This document shows, piece after piece, positions 1 to 11,492 of a stretch of 64,000 bases of DNA (its first letter is position 1; every line of letters starts with the position of its first letter). Both the position numbers and the translations under genes were made by a program. Location: NCBI RefSeq assembly GCF_037975245.1, contig NC_092568.1:31838501-31902500 (forward strand). The letters are read 5' to 3'. The notes beneath the pieces were generated by a model. It was not told the origin of the DNA, did no database searches, and worked only from the letters and a program-made list of their open reading frames with translations. This DNA comes from Apostichopus japonicus (Eukaryota > Echinodermata > Holothuroidea > Aspidochirotida > Stichopodidae).

Positions 1-812
1 GCAGTTATCATGCCTATCAGTCAATTGATCATGATTACAGCACAACCACCACTATTTTTTTTTCACAGTATACCAACAATACGCTGATGATATCTCTTGG
101 GCATCAACTGGTCATCATATACTGCAAGATATCGAAAAACGAGTTTCTGAGAATCTGTCAGGAAGGAATCTGAAAATCAATTGCACAAAAACTGAGAAAT
201 TTTCAATCACAAGAAAGGGAAATGAAATTTGGAAGTAGTGTAAATATGTTGGAAGCTTCCTGGGGACCGAAGAAGATATTAACCGAAGAATTGGTATAAC
301 CAACGGTGCTTTCAACACACTGTCAAGTATTTTCAAAAGCAAAAACATAAGCCGAAACATTAAGCTTAGGATTTTCGAGGCTTTATTAAAGAGTATTTTT
401 TGTACAATTGCGAACTGTGGGGCACAACGAAGGATCGTAATGGCAAAATTGACACTTTTCAAAGGAGACTATTTCGTAATATTCTCAACATTAGATGGAC
501 CAATAACAATTAGTTATCAAACGATGAGCTCTACAATGAAACCAACCAAACACATTGGTCATCCATAGTCGCACATAGAAGATTGAGATTTTTTGGTCAT
601 GTAGCAAGACTCCAGGAGGACGCTCCAGCAAAGGATGCTTTAAGAGAAGCATTGAGACATACTGCTAAACCAGTAGGAAGGCCCGTGACTACCTTGCTTG
701 GAAAAATAAAGACGCAATTTAAGGACGTTAACATTAACAATTTCGAGGAAGCAATAAACCTTGCACAAGATCGTGATACGTGGCGGAGGTTAATCACTGA
801 GCATGTCGGATA
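1..812 (+). pseudogene. LINE reverse transcriptase, 3' fragment (decayed)
   Basis: The plus strand encodes a broken C-terminal half of a non-LTR retrotransposon reverse transcriptase. The catalytic YADD motif is read at 80-91, followed by residues typical of the region after the palm. An in-frame TAG lies near 236 and further frame changes follow. The last open piece (583-812) has the FGHVAR...DALREAL...RDTWRRLI pattern common at the end of RTE/jockey-like LINE proteins. No endonuclease domain is present because the window starts inside the element. This is a dead relic; the exact LINE clade is uncertain. Confidence 0.72.
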
Positions 813-849
813 GACGAGACTCAACTTACTACTACTCAGGGCTATACAA

Positions 850-1430
850 TGGTTTGTGGTATTTGTCTAGGTCTCGCCTGTTGAGGAATTAACCAGAACC
901 AATCTCAGAGGTATTTGACATGTAAAGGCATGCATGTATGCAAAAAGGGCTGCGTTTTGTGGATTTTTATGGGCTGGTCCATTTGCCATTTGTCAATGGC
1001 CGTATTAGCAGCTTTTTACCATATTGCTATCCATTTACCAGTTACTATAATGGTAAATTCTCGATCATAATGACAAATCTTCTCGGTATTTCCTGTATGG
1101 TAATGGCATTCGTAGCATCGGTTGTGGGAAGTTTGGTAATAAAATTAGCTCAAATGTGGTAGACACGATATCAGGTACCGCTGTTCTTGGTTTGTCTGAT
1201 ATAGGTATAGTAGTTTCTAGGGCGAATTCAAAGACACCTTTAGTAGGGATATTTGTCGGATCCCTCTCCATAATGGATGGTTGTTTATTAGATCACTTCT
1301 CTATCCAACAACATCAACTCCTCTACCGCTACTCTGCATGGCATCTTGTCCGCTCACTATCACAATATCACATATTCACTTGCGGCTACTTCGCATACAT
1401 CAAGCTCAACTTGGTCTGATCGGCGAAGTA
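850..1430 (+). pseudogene. SLC5-type sodium/solute symporter pseudogene (partial paralogue)
   Basis: Conceptual translation matches parts of the intact transporter at 10251-11492. The stretch NQNQSQRYLTCK (893-928) is identical to the intact protein. It is followed by a diverged transmembrane stretch. A segment of very roughly 90 residues is then missing, and the match resumes near 1070 with MVMAF, then LVIKLAQ, then (after a frameshift at about 1156) SGTAVLG and SKTPLVGIFVGS. A second shift leads to PTTSTPLPL and ASCP near 1290-1340, equivalent to the extracellular loop of the intact copy. Several frameshifts, stops and the deletion make it nonfunctional. It is either an old tandem duplicate or a retrocopy; because the intact gene has this region in a single exon, the lack of introns cannot tell these apart. 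Confidence 0.75.
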
Positions 1431-1660
1431 CTAGCCCCCCCCCCCAAAAAAAAAAATAATAAAACCCCGAAGATTCTAGCTTACTTAACCCTGTAATTTT
1501 GTCAGTGTACCTCAAATTACAGCAATCATTGAGGAAACTCGAAGGATTGTAGAAAAAATAAGAAAAACAACGAAAGTTAGGGAATGTAGCTTTCACTATT
1601 GACGACAAATAGATTTGGAAGAATAATCAACAATTGTATAACTTTAGTAACAATCTCTTC

Positions 1661-1865
1661 TCATCTGTCTTCTTCTTGCTTAGAGGCAAGTAAGGCCTCA
1701 ACAGAGCGTCTCCATTTATCTCGGTCGGCCGCTGCGTTTCTGGCCTCATTCCAGGATCGCCAACCAGCCCTCTTTCTCTCTTTATCTACTGTCCTAAGCC
1801 ATGTTGTTTTTGGTCGCCCTCTCTTTCCCCTGCCCTCTGGTGCCCAAGTCATACTGATGTTGCTG
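1661..1865 (-). pseudogene. LINE ORF C-terminal fragment
   Basis: On the minus strand a short open piece carries GKRGRPKTTWLRTVDKE followed by GWRSWNEARNAAADRDKWR and a final VEALLAS. This is the recurrent C-terminus of jockey/RTE-like LINE reverse transcriptases. Nothing upstream of it is recognisable, so it is a 5'-truncated remnant. It is oriented opposite to the fragment at 1-812. Confidence 0.65.
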
Positions 1866-1954
1866 TCGTTGTAGAAACAATATATGTACATATTTAATAC
1901 ATAAATCAAGATTTCACACTCAATATTCATCATACATAACTGTTTTTCCTGCAT

Positions 1955-2805
1955 TCGTTAGAAGATATTGTGACTACAAAAGCAATCATCCATGACATGT
2001 ATTGCTGTATTTAAAATATCTTTAAAATGTCTCTGAAAAATCAGCGAAAAGGCCACGGAGAGGGGAAATGTCATGGTCGGTCTCGGAACGCTGTTAGCAT
2101 ATCAAAGTCAGGAACCCGGATTTCTCATGTACCAAGCGATATTCAAATATATGTAAAATAAAATCTACCAGCACCCAGTGTTCCTGATGATCGCCTTGAG
2201 CAAGCTCAACAAGTAATCCGTGAACCGAAAGAACGACAGTACCGGTACCTTTCGATGTGTGTTGGACTAAATAGAATATTAAACTGACGGCATCATACTT
2301 TGGAAAACAGTTCTTCCAATACTCCCTAGAGTCATCTCAAAGAGCCACTTATAATATAATCAGGAATATCTAACGACTTCCGTGCTGCTGGCGTCCACTT
2401 TGATGTTATACCTATACGTGAGTCGCAAGTGACCTTTGGTCTGTTTTTCATGTTGTTCAATCATGTTTTGCAATTAAAAGTGAGAAAATGATTATTTCAT
2501 ACCGAGTAAAATTTTGATATAGATGTGACAGAGAATTGTTCATCGAGCGTCACTGTAAGATATATGTATAGTATTTTGTGTTAGGTACTTATTTTCGTGT
2601 CACTGAAATGATTGTCATATTTGAATGCAACCCTTACTAAGAAGCATATACGGCTATGCCATTTAATTTTTCTGTATTTGTGTATTAGTGAGTTGACGGT
2701 TTATTCCCCAAAGTAGGAAAGTTATATCTTCCACAAATTGAAAGTTCAGTTGGGAGTTGAAAAGAAAAGCCATCGTCTTCATGAGATTTCGGATTAATAT
2801 ATATA
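1955..2805. other. Intergenic, nothing recognised
   Basis: AT-rich unique-looking DNA. No coding pattern, RNA gene or clear repeat was seen between the LINE fragment and the GAGTCC element. Confidence 0.5.
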
Positions 2806-5800
2806 CAGGGTTAGAGTCGAGTCCATCCAACCCGAGTCCGAGCCAAGTCCGAGTCCAGAAGGGTCCGATTCCTAGCCAAGTCCGAGTCCACTAGGTTCCG
2901 AGTCTGAGCAGAGTCTAAGTCCGACTGCATTGTTGCGCCTCTCTTGTGAAACGGGCATTAGGGAAAGGGGGGCTTACCATACCAATCTATATAGTTGAGA
3001 CCCGTAGGTTTGACAGTTCCACACAAAAGCACAGGCGTTAGGGAACATACTGTATCTAAAAGTAATAAAAGTACAAGGAAGGGGACGAAAGGTACAGATC
3101 AAACTGGCATATCTCAGCATGGGGGAAGGGGGCAGGAGTCTCCCCCATTATGGTAGGTGACATGTTTGATGGTATTTTTGGATAAAAGTCTCACAAAATG
3201 AGGTACTCTCACCCATGGGGTTGGACAGCATGTTCTGGGAGCAAATATCACCCCAGCTTTTCCCAAAAATATGACAAAAGTGCCTCCTTTTCAACAAAAC
3301 AGTTATATATACATAATGCCCCGCAAAGGGGGTGACCCCATTTTTTCAAACTGATCCTCTTAATTCCTGTAGCTGCTTTTACTATAGTATTGTCTTACTT
3401 CTATGTGAAAAGCATCCACTAATTACCACAATATAAGACATACTCAACCTCTCCTTTCCCCTACTGTAATCTTTCAGCAAAATTTATTTTAGTGATGCCA
3501 ATGGTTACATACAAAATGGCAGGCTATGAGCATGGATGCTTGAATATAGAGTACAAATACTTGTATGGCTGCCATGAAGTTCAACGGTTGAAGAGATACC
3601 TCGCTTTGTATACAGTCGTTACATTCACATGTACTTGCCATGGTGATGTTTTCTTCCTGTGGCCCAATTTGACAGTATAAAGTTACATGCAATACTGACA
3701 AATTTGGCCTCTGGATTCTGAGTACACTATGGAATAAATAGTTACAATAGCAGCCCTCTGCAATAACCCAGCATCCATTCACATAACAAGTTGTATCACC
3801 TGAATCACCTGAGAATGGTGACATCATTGACCCCATGTATAGCATATATACTGCAGTTTTTCATATTATTTCCCTCAATTAATTACCCGTGCATGCATCA
3901 ATTCCACTTCATAGGCCCCACAGTGACTTATAAGAAGTTCCATGAAGTGGGGGCAAAACCATAAATTTAAAAACAATTATAACGTGGCACAAGAACAAGT
4001 TACTAAAAGCGTTGGAAGATTACTGACAACATTAGGTGATTATTTTTAAACAATTTGGGAGCACCTTTCCCGCTCGACTGCCTGTCTATGCCACTGCATG
4101 CATCGGCTTTGCAGGCGAAAGGGTGGGAAATGTTAATTTATCCTAAAAGGCAGAGAAGTCTCACTGAACCAACTGCAGTCTGTTAAATAACTTGTTCATG
4201 TCTAACAGATTGTAAACTAAGAACATCAGGGTTTTAATCATTACCAACGGTAACCTGCATGGCGTAATGTGTAATGTATACCTCGCAAGTATATTGTATG
4301 CCAAGTCGAGTCAATGAGTGTGTGAACTGATCTTGCTAAGCCAAGCCCGGCTCCTGCAGAATTTGGATGTTTTATAACTTTTGGGGTATCGACAACCCAT
4401 ATGTATGGCAAGTCTATACTACAGCCCACAGCCTTCAATCTGTGCTACAGACCGACACAGTCAGTTTAACCTTAACGTCAGGGGGCGTGGCAAGATATGT
4501 GATGTGGGCAATATACACATACTCGCCCGATTCACTCACCATGATGTGTTCAACCCCATGCACTCCCCCTCCCCCACAACCTCAAATCAAGAAGACAGTA
4601 CCATAGACTCTGATTAAAATTTATTGAGCTATCGAATTCAAGGTTAATGTTGTGAGTGCATTCATAAATCCTGACTGATCTGTTGATAATTAGTCTACAA
4701 ACTTCACATAGACAGGCCAGATGCAACCATGCAGTGACATATAGCTATATGCTGCTATAGATAGTTTATTCACAGCTGATCTAGACAAGTGTAAGAGCAA
4801 AAACTTCCCTTTTAGCAGTTACTATAAGCTCTGTTTACTATACAGTATATCTACATAGTGGATTTAATTTCAAATTTGTGGACACTCAAGATGCAAAATA
4901 ATAGGTTATCACCCTCCTCAAAGCTCGTGATGACTTTATAGTTGAATAGGATGCTTTCAGGTGCTTCACTGACAATATGCACCGTAGGGCTTCGTAGTTC
5001 ATTGTTTTGTATTGTGCAAGGTTTGCAATAATCAATAAGTAACTTGTAATACCAAAGCCATGGTGCAAGTTCAAGCTCTCATATTGTCCTTGACAAAGTG
5101 ATTGAAGCTTTCTGTAATCTCCTCTTAAACTCCAGACCCAGCAAACCAATTGGTCTTAATTTTTAAACTGTATTTAGCTCTTATTGTAGTATATATACTA
5201 TACTGTAGAAGTGTACAACACAACAATGGGTCACACAACATATATAGCACTGTTCAAGTTAAGTGGTTTCAACTGGACTGTTGTACTTTTAATATATTGA
5301 AAATACTAATCACACAAAAATAGCCAGAATATCTTGCCACATTATCAAAATAATGCCGGTGGATTCGGACTGGATTCGACCTCAATTCTGAGTCCACAGA
5401 GGTCCGAGTCTGCATGACTCCGAGGCCAAGGAGGTCCGAATCTGAGCCAAGTCAAATTCCCAAAAAGACTCTAGTCCGATTCCGGAGTCGAGGCCTATGG
5501 CGGGCCATCAGTCTCAAATCATGGGAGATCGACTTATACCGATTTAAATCGACATATACCAGTTTCCTTCGACTTATACCAGTTTCCAGCAGCTGAAATC
5601 GACTTCTACCGATTTAAATCGACATATACCAGTTTCATTCTACATATCATCAATTTATTTTACTTATCATCGATTTAAATCGATGATAAGTAAAATAAAT
5701 CGATGATATGTCGAATTAAACTGGTATATGTCGATTTAAATCGATGATATGTCGAATTAAACTGGTATATGTCGATTTAAATCGATGATATGTAGAAGTA

Positions 5801-6778
5801 AACTGGTATATGTCGATTTAAATCGATGATATGTCGAAGTAAACTGGTATATGTCAATTTAAATCGACATATACCAGTTTCATTCTACATATCATCGATT
5901 TATTTTACTTATCATCGATTTAAATCAATGATATGTAAAATAAATCGATGATATGTCCATATAAATCGACATCTACCAGTTTAAGTCGATGATATGTCGA
6001 ATTAAATCGGTAGAAGTCAATTTCCATGGACTTATACCAGTTTCTAGCGTCTCAAATTGACATATACCTATTTAAATCGACATATCATCGATTTAAATCG
6101 ACATATACCAGTTTAATTCGACATATCATCGATTTATTTTACTTATCATCGATTTAAATCGATGATAAGTAAAATAAATCGATGATATGTAGAATGAAAC
6201 TGGTATATGTCGATTTAAATCGGTAGAAGTCGATTTCAGCTGCTGGAAACTGGTATAAGTCGAAGGAAACTGGTATATGTCAATTTAAATCGACATATAC
6301 CAGTTTCATTCTACATATCATCGATTTATTTTACTTATCATCGATTTAAATCAATGATATGTAAAATAAATCGATGATATGTCCATATAAATCGACATCT
6401 ACCAGTTTAAGTCGATGATATGTCGAATTAAATCGGTAGAAGTCAATTTCCATGGACTTATACCAGTTTCTAGCGTCTCAAATTGACATATACTTATTTA
6501 AATCGACATATCATCGATTTAAATCGACATATACCAGTTTAATTCGACATATCATCGATTTATTTTACTTATCATCGATTTAAATCGATGATAAGTAAAA
6601 TAAATCGATGATATGTAGAATGAAACTGGTATATGTCGATTTAAATCGGTAGAAGTCGATTTCAGCTGCTGGAAACTGGTATAAGTCGAAGGAAACTGGT
6701 ATATGTCGATTTAAATCGGTATAAGTCGATCTCCCATGATTTGAGACTGATGGCCCGCCATAGAGACCTCCAACCCTG
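2806..6778 (+). mobile_element. GAGTCC-rich DNA-transposon relic (hAT-like ends), copy A
   Basis: The element begins with CAGGGTTAGAGTCGAGTCC and ends with GAGACCTCCAACCCTG, so the outermost bases CAGGGTT/AACCCTG are inverted. Both ends carry arrays of the hexamer-like unit GAGTCCGAGTCC and variants (2815-2930 and 5350-5495). A shorter copy lies at 8816-9581 in the opposite orientation and shares the ends and the flanking GTGCGCCTCTCTTG-type sequence. The 8 bp flanks (2798-2805 and 6779-6786) agree at six of eight positions, suggesting an aged 8 bp target duplication as made by hAT elements. No transposase reading frame is seen, so it is nonautonomous. A foldback element is inserted at 5498-6760. 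Confidence 0.7.
5498..6760. mobile_element. TA-flanked foldback MITE with about 200 bp inverted ends
   Basis: The element starts TGGCGGGCCATCAGTCTC and ends with the exact inverse, flanked by TA on both sides (5496-5497 and 6761-6762). The first and last roughly 150-200 bases are near-perfect inverted copies, so a single strand could fold into a very long hairpin. The interior is built from short palindromic boxes such as ATCGATTTAAATCGAT and alternating CATATACCAGTTT / AAACTGGTATATG. A unit of about 426 bp is tandemly duplicated (about 5851-6276 and 6277-6702). The TA flank fits Tc1/mariner-type target duplication. No ORF is meaningful here. Removing it rejoins the end of the surrounding GAGTCC element, which confirms nested insertion. 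Confidence 0.82.
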
Positions 6779-7936
6779 GATGTATATATTATATCCCCAG
6801 AGACCGTTTTCATGCATAGTCGGTTTTCGTACCAGTATACCTTGGCAAGATTTTGGCAAACGTCAAAGCAAAGTGCAGCTCCACCTTCAGAATACGGTTG
6901 GTAGCACAAATGTGAATATTGATCGCTTCATTGATATCGGAACCTACCGTGAATGAACGTATATATGTGGGTAGCGTTTCGTTCGTTTCGTTTATTTGTT
7001 TTCCACACCAAGTGTTACATATGTATTCCACTGAGTCTAAATATATAAAAATGAATGCATACACAAACATGGTGCAGGGAAGGAAGTAAACTAAATAACC
7101 CTTAAGGGCTTTGTTGAGAGCTTACTCCCTGAAAACTATATACACAAACAGAATAAAGACAAATAGAGTCAGTCAGTGTAACCATCACTCCTTGTTTTCG
7201 AAGGTCAATCTATATATACCATGGAGCCACAACCACCATAATTTTACAAACTATTTTATAGATGGGAAATTATTTTTGTTTCTTTCTTGATTAGTATTTA
7301 TGCATTCATTACACTTGAAACGTTTTCATTTCTAAGGAAAGCATACCCAGGGATGTTACATAACACTGGATATAATTTACAAAAGACCCCGCTGGTAGGG
7401 TACATATAGTTTGCGATTGTTGACAGAACAAGGTATAGATGGTCAAATTCATGATAAAATGACTAATATACGATTAAACAATTAGACTTCCCTCTGAATA
7501 ATAAGTCTTTTTTTTCTTGATTGGTATACAGGCTATGACTGCATTATGTCTGTGATGTATATAAAACTGGATAATTTATACTTTTTCTTCACAATTAAAA
7601 ATTAAATTAAATTAAATGAAACAAAGAATTTATATGTGTTACGCATAAAAGTATGCAGTAAGGAAGTTTTCATTAAAAAAATATATATATCGTTTTCGTT
7701 CTACCGTATTTCTTCCTTTTTATAATCTGCGGTACCTTTTTAAGTACTTAAACATTTCTATTTTTATTACATCAATAGTATGTCTAGTAGTTTGTCAACG
7801 TGACGTTGACATTATCAACGTTGTGTTAATTCAATGTTTCATATTCGTCAGACTGATAACACCCTTGGTATTTTATTCGGTTCGTATTTTTTGGTTTTGT
7901 GATATAGGCTAAACTACGACGAATATACCAAACAAA
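6779..7936. promoter_or_regulatory. 5' flank of the SLC5-type gene
   Basis: This 1.16 kb AT-rich region precedes the transporter start codon. It must contain the promoter and 5' UTR, but I cannot place a TATA box or start site with confidence. It has a short TA run near 7680. No coding sequence was seen. Confidence 0.4.
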
Positions 7937-8494
7937 ATGGCAGACAATGTGGCACTTCATCCCATCGATTACATCGTGATAGTGGCTCTGTTGCTCATAT
8001 CTGCTGCGATTGGTCTTTACCACGGAAGGCGGCAGAAGTCCTCCAACGAATTCTTCCTGGCCGGTAGAACCATGCATCCAGTCCCTGTGTCGGTTTCCTT
8101 GGCAGTTAGCGTGATTTCTGCGGTCACTTTTCTTGGAACGACAGCGCTGAGTTATTTCACAGGAATGGCTTACCTGCCATCCTGTATATCTCGTGTCCTA
8201 GCAGGTGCTTTTACCGCGAACGTGATTTGCCCGGTTTTCTACAACTTAAAAATTACAAGCATCTATGAATATCTGGAGAAACGATTCAACCGAATTGTTC
8301 GGTATATAGCCGTGACCGAACAAGTCCTCCTCACTTTTATGATCCTTGGGGTGGTCATCTACGCCCCATCGTTGGCACTGAATGCAGTCACCGGTCTTAG
8401 CTTACCCGGCTCAATTCTTGCTATAGGACTAGTCTCTACTTTCTACAGTGCTGTCGGTGGGATCAAGGCTGTCGTGTGGAATGATTTTGTTCAG
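7937..8494 (+). CDS. SLC5-family sodium/solute symporter, coding exon 1
   Basis: Exon 1 encodes residues 1-186 of a 599-residue sodium:solute symporter (SSS/SLC5 family). These are plasma-membrane proteins that couple sodium entry to uptake of small solutes. The ATG at 7937 has A at -3 and an in-frame N-terminus MADNVALHPIDY typical of the family. Visible landmarks are the first helix (IVIVALLLISAAIGLY), the EFFLAGR segment, the helix-2/3 region (VSVSLAVSVISAVTFLG), the START-like TSIYEYLEKRF motif and AVVWNDFVQ just before the splice donor CAG|GTATTG at 8495. The closest named relatives appear to be SLC5A8/SLC5A12/SLC5A6-type carriers of monocarboxylates or vitamins; the actual substrate cannot be read from sequence. 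Confidence 0.9.
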
Positions 8495-10250
8495 GTATTG
8501 ACGATACTTTATTTCAAATTGATAATGTCCCATAAAATGTACCGCTTAACGTCATATTGTTTGTGTGTGTGTGTGTGTGTTTTCTACAAACTGATTATAG
8601 CAACTATACTTTTCTCTGTGAACATTTAAGCACCCCATGAAGTTGTAAAACACATAGTACTATGGTGTTACTTTATACAACCAATTAAATCACAAACTCC
8701 TTACAATATGCACCTCAAAATGTGGCGTCATTGGTAGAACAACGGATTTGTTCATGACATAGAAGTCGGGACGTTCAGGGTGTGGTGTCGACTGTATAAT
8801 ATTAAATGTGTTTGACAGGGTTGGAGGACTAGAATCCGGACTTGGACTTGGCTCGGTCTCGGGTCTCTCTGGTCTCTCAGATATGGACCTCTGGGGGCTC
8901 GGACTCTGAGTCCAGTCCGAGTCCACCAGCATTATATTGATAATGTGGCAAGATCTACTGGCTATTTATGTGTGATTATGAGTTTCAATCTATTAAAGAT
9001 TGATTTGAGGTTTTTGGGAGGGGGAGTGCATGGGGTTGAGCACAGTATATGGAGAGAATCAAGTAGGTATGTGTATATTGGTTTGCAAAAGGGGCACGTT
9101 TGTCATGTTTTGGAAAAGCTGGGTGACAAATGCTCCCAGAACACTGCTGTCCGACCCCCATGGGTGAAAATACATCAAGTTTTGAGACTTTCATCCGAAC
9201 ATACAATCATGCACGTCACTTTCCATAAGGGTCAGGTCATTCAGAAGGGGACCAAAGAGGTCTCAGGGGAACTCCTGCCCCCCCCCCCCTTCCCGATGCT
9301 TAGATATGCCAGTTTGCTCTGTACCTTCCGTCCCCTTCCTTGTACTTTGATTACTTTTATATACAGTATGTTCCCTAACGCCTGTGCTTTGGTGTGGAAC
9401 AGTCAAGCCTACATGTCTCAACTATATATGTTGGTAATGGTACTAGCCTTTCCCTAATGCCCGGTTAACAAGAGAGGCGCACCAATGAAGTCGGACTCGG
9501 ACCCTAGTGGACTGGGACTCGAGACCTTGTGGACTCGGAATTGGCTCGGACTCGGGTTGGGTGGACTCGACTGCAACCCTGGTTTATTGTTAAGTGACCA
9601 TACAGGGGTAGGATATAGGCATTGTATGCAGTAATAACAAACAACATGGTATTCAGTTATCAGATAACAATGTTCCTCTACGTTGAAGTATTTCAGTTAA
9701 CCTAAATCACATGATAATGTATTATCACCGTTCACATATAATATGCCAAGGGCGAAAATTGCCATAGGTTTCCTCGGATTGAATGCTAAGTGGAAGAATC
9801 TACTGTAGGTTTCAATTTCTGTGGAGTGCCACAACAAGGCCTGCACGATTTCTGGGAAATCGATAACGTTTATGCTTCTATCTGTCTCCGGTTCTTCCAC
9901 AAAACGTGCGACAGATGAATGGAAGCATCATACTCAAAGTAGACAGTATGTTCAAATGGCATAGGCAATGTGACCTCGACGATGGTGACTACTATTCTAA
10001 ATGTTCCATAATCTACTCAAGTAAATATGGTGGGGTTTCCGCTAGAACTCATAGTTCTTTGTTCAGTGCTTGCGCGGCTCGTCGGCTTATCCGTTCTAGC
10101 ATCATGACCACATTTTGGGCTAGTCAAGTGAAGTCATTGGATTCAGACTCGAATCAAAGAAAATCACCACAGATGATTGATGAAACTTTTCTTTGTCTGT
10201 CACTCATGTTCAAATAAATAGCTTATGTTTCCTTTTTTATCTCGCTACAG
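8495..10250 (+). other. Intron 1 of the SLC5-type gene
   Basis: The intron runs from a GT donor at 8495 to an AG acceptor at 10249-10250 in a pyrimidine-rich context. It contains a short GT repeat near 8562 and the inverted GAGTCC element copy at 8816-9581. The reading frames inside that element are incidental. Nothing else was recognised. Confidence 0.85.
8816..9581 (-). mobile_element. GAGTCC-rich DNA-transposon relic, copy B (inverted, short)
   Basis: A 766 bp copy of the element at 2806-6778 lies in the opposite orientation, with ends CAGGGTTGGAGGAC and GACTGCAACCCTG. It keeps both GAGTCC-rich ends and the flanking gene-like stretch but lacks most of the roughly 2 kb interior of copy A. 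No matching target duplication is evident at its borders. Confidence 0.75.
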
Positions 10251-11492
10251 GGCATCATTATGTTAATCGGGTTCTTAGTCATCATAATCACTGGGTTTCT
10301 TCAAAGCGGTGGACTTGGTGAATCTATATCTCGTCTAAGAGATGGACAGAGAACTACTGTTGCAGACTTTCGCATTGATCCCACCATTTCGTTGAGCGTT
10401 TGGTCCACCGTGATTGGTGGTTTTTTCTTGGGGGTAACATACGTAGGAACCAATCAAAATCAATCTCAGCGGTACTTGACATGCAAGAATTTAAAGGCGG
10501 CCAAACAAGCAGTGTTTCTGGGTTTTGTCTGGATGGGTGTCTTCGAGTTTCTTGCCGTACTTGCAGGGGTGTCGATATATTCGTATTACGCTGGTTGTGA
10601 TCCACTCACAAGTGGGAAAATCTCAAAGAGTGATCAGATCTTACCTTACTTTGTCGTTGATGTGTTCAACAGAGTTCCCGGTGTTCCCGGCTTCCTTTTG
10701 GCCGCGGTTTTCTCTGCTGCACTAAGTACAATATCTACGGCTATTAATGGTATTACAACGATCACAGGTGAAGATATAATTAGGAAAATTTGGCCGAATA
10801 TCCCAGATGTGAAATTCACGACACTCATGAAAGTGATTTCCGTGTGTTATGGGCTTGCTTTTATGGGAATGGCATTTGCAGCGGCTACCGCTTCTAACTT
10901 ACTTATAAGGTTAACCCAGGCTGTAATAGGTGCCATTACTGGTCCCGTCTTGGGCGCATTCCTGTTGGGTATTCTCGTGCCTAGAGCAAGTGCAAGAGGT
11001 GCCTTGCTAGGAATGTTCATTGGCACTGTTCTTGGTATGTGGATTTTAGTGGGATTCATAAGATATCCAAAACCACCTACTTCCCTACCGTTGTCTACGG
11101 CATCCTGTCCAGTTGACGATAACCCTATCACCATGGCAACCGGCTCAATTGATAATGCAACAATCACTAGTTGGCGCGGAATGGACGGAACTATGAATGA
11201 CATGGATGAAGGAGAGGATGGTATTCCATTAGGAGGATTCTATCACATTTCGTTCATTTACTTTGCACTTATTACCATTGTTCCAACATTTCTCATTGGT
11301 TTGGTACAAGCTATAGTTTTACCATCTACTAAACCCGTTCATTACACATTGTTGAGTCCAGTACTCAGTGGAATGTATCATAAAACGGACTCTTTCTGGT
11401 TTCAAAATGTTGATAATACCAAACATACAGATGTTGATAAAACCGTTGAGCACTGCAGGAGAAACATCAAAACCGAAGACACAAAAATGTAG
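10251..11492 (+). CDS. SLC5-family sodium/solute symporter, coding exon 2
   Basis: One large exon encodes residues 187-599 and the stop, joined in phase 0 to exon 1. It starts GIIMLIGFLVIIITGF, equivalent to the helix after the VWNDFVQ motif in SLC5 proteins. It includes the conserved YVGTNQNQSQRYL loop, the FSAALSTISTAINGITT helix (the SLC5 sodium-site region), the RLTQAVIGAITGPVLGAFLLGI helices and a last helix FALITIVPTFLIGLVQAIV. The hydrophilic C-terminus ends in KTEDTKM, with no obvious PDZ-binding end of the kind known from SLC5A8. Total length of about 600 aa is normal for the family. Vertebrate SLC5A8-type genes have many more exons, so this compact structure implies intron loss or an ancient retrocopy origin. 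A broken relative lies at 850-1430. Confidence 0.9.
   Translation, partial: GIIMLIGFLVIIITGFLQSGGLGESISRLRDGQRTTVADFRIDPTISLSVWSTVIGGFFLGVTYVGTNQNQSQRYLTCKNLKAAKQAVFLGFVWMGVFEFLAVLAGVSIYSYYAGCDPLTSGKISKSDQILPYFVVDVFNRVPGVPGFLLAAVFSAALSTISTAINGITTITGEDIIRKIWPNIPDVKFTTLMKVISVCYGLAFMGMAFAAATASNLLIRLTQAVIGAITGPVLGAFLLGILVPRASARGALLGMFIGTVLGMWILVGFIRYPKPPTSLPLSTASCPVDDNPITMATGSIDNATITSWRGMDGTMNDMDEGEDGIPLGGFYHISFIYFALITIVPTFLIGLVQAIVLPSTKPVHYTLLSPVLSGMYHKTDSFWFQNVDNTKHTDVDKTVEHCRRNIKTEDTKM

Noticed and set aside
8945-9457. 170-codon frame in the SLC5 intron
   Set aside because: It lies wholly inside the GAGTCC element copy, has poly-Pro from a C run and no family signature.
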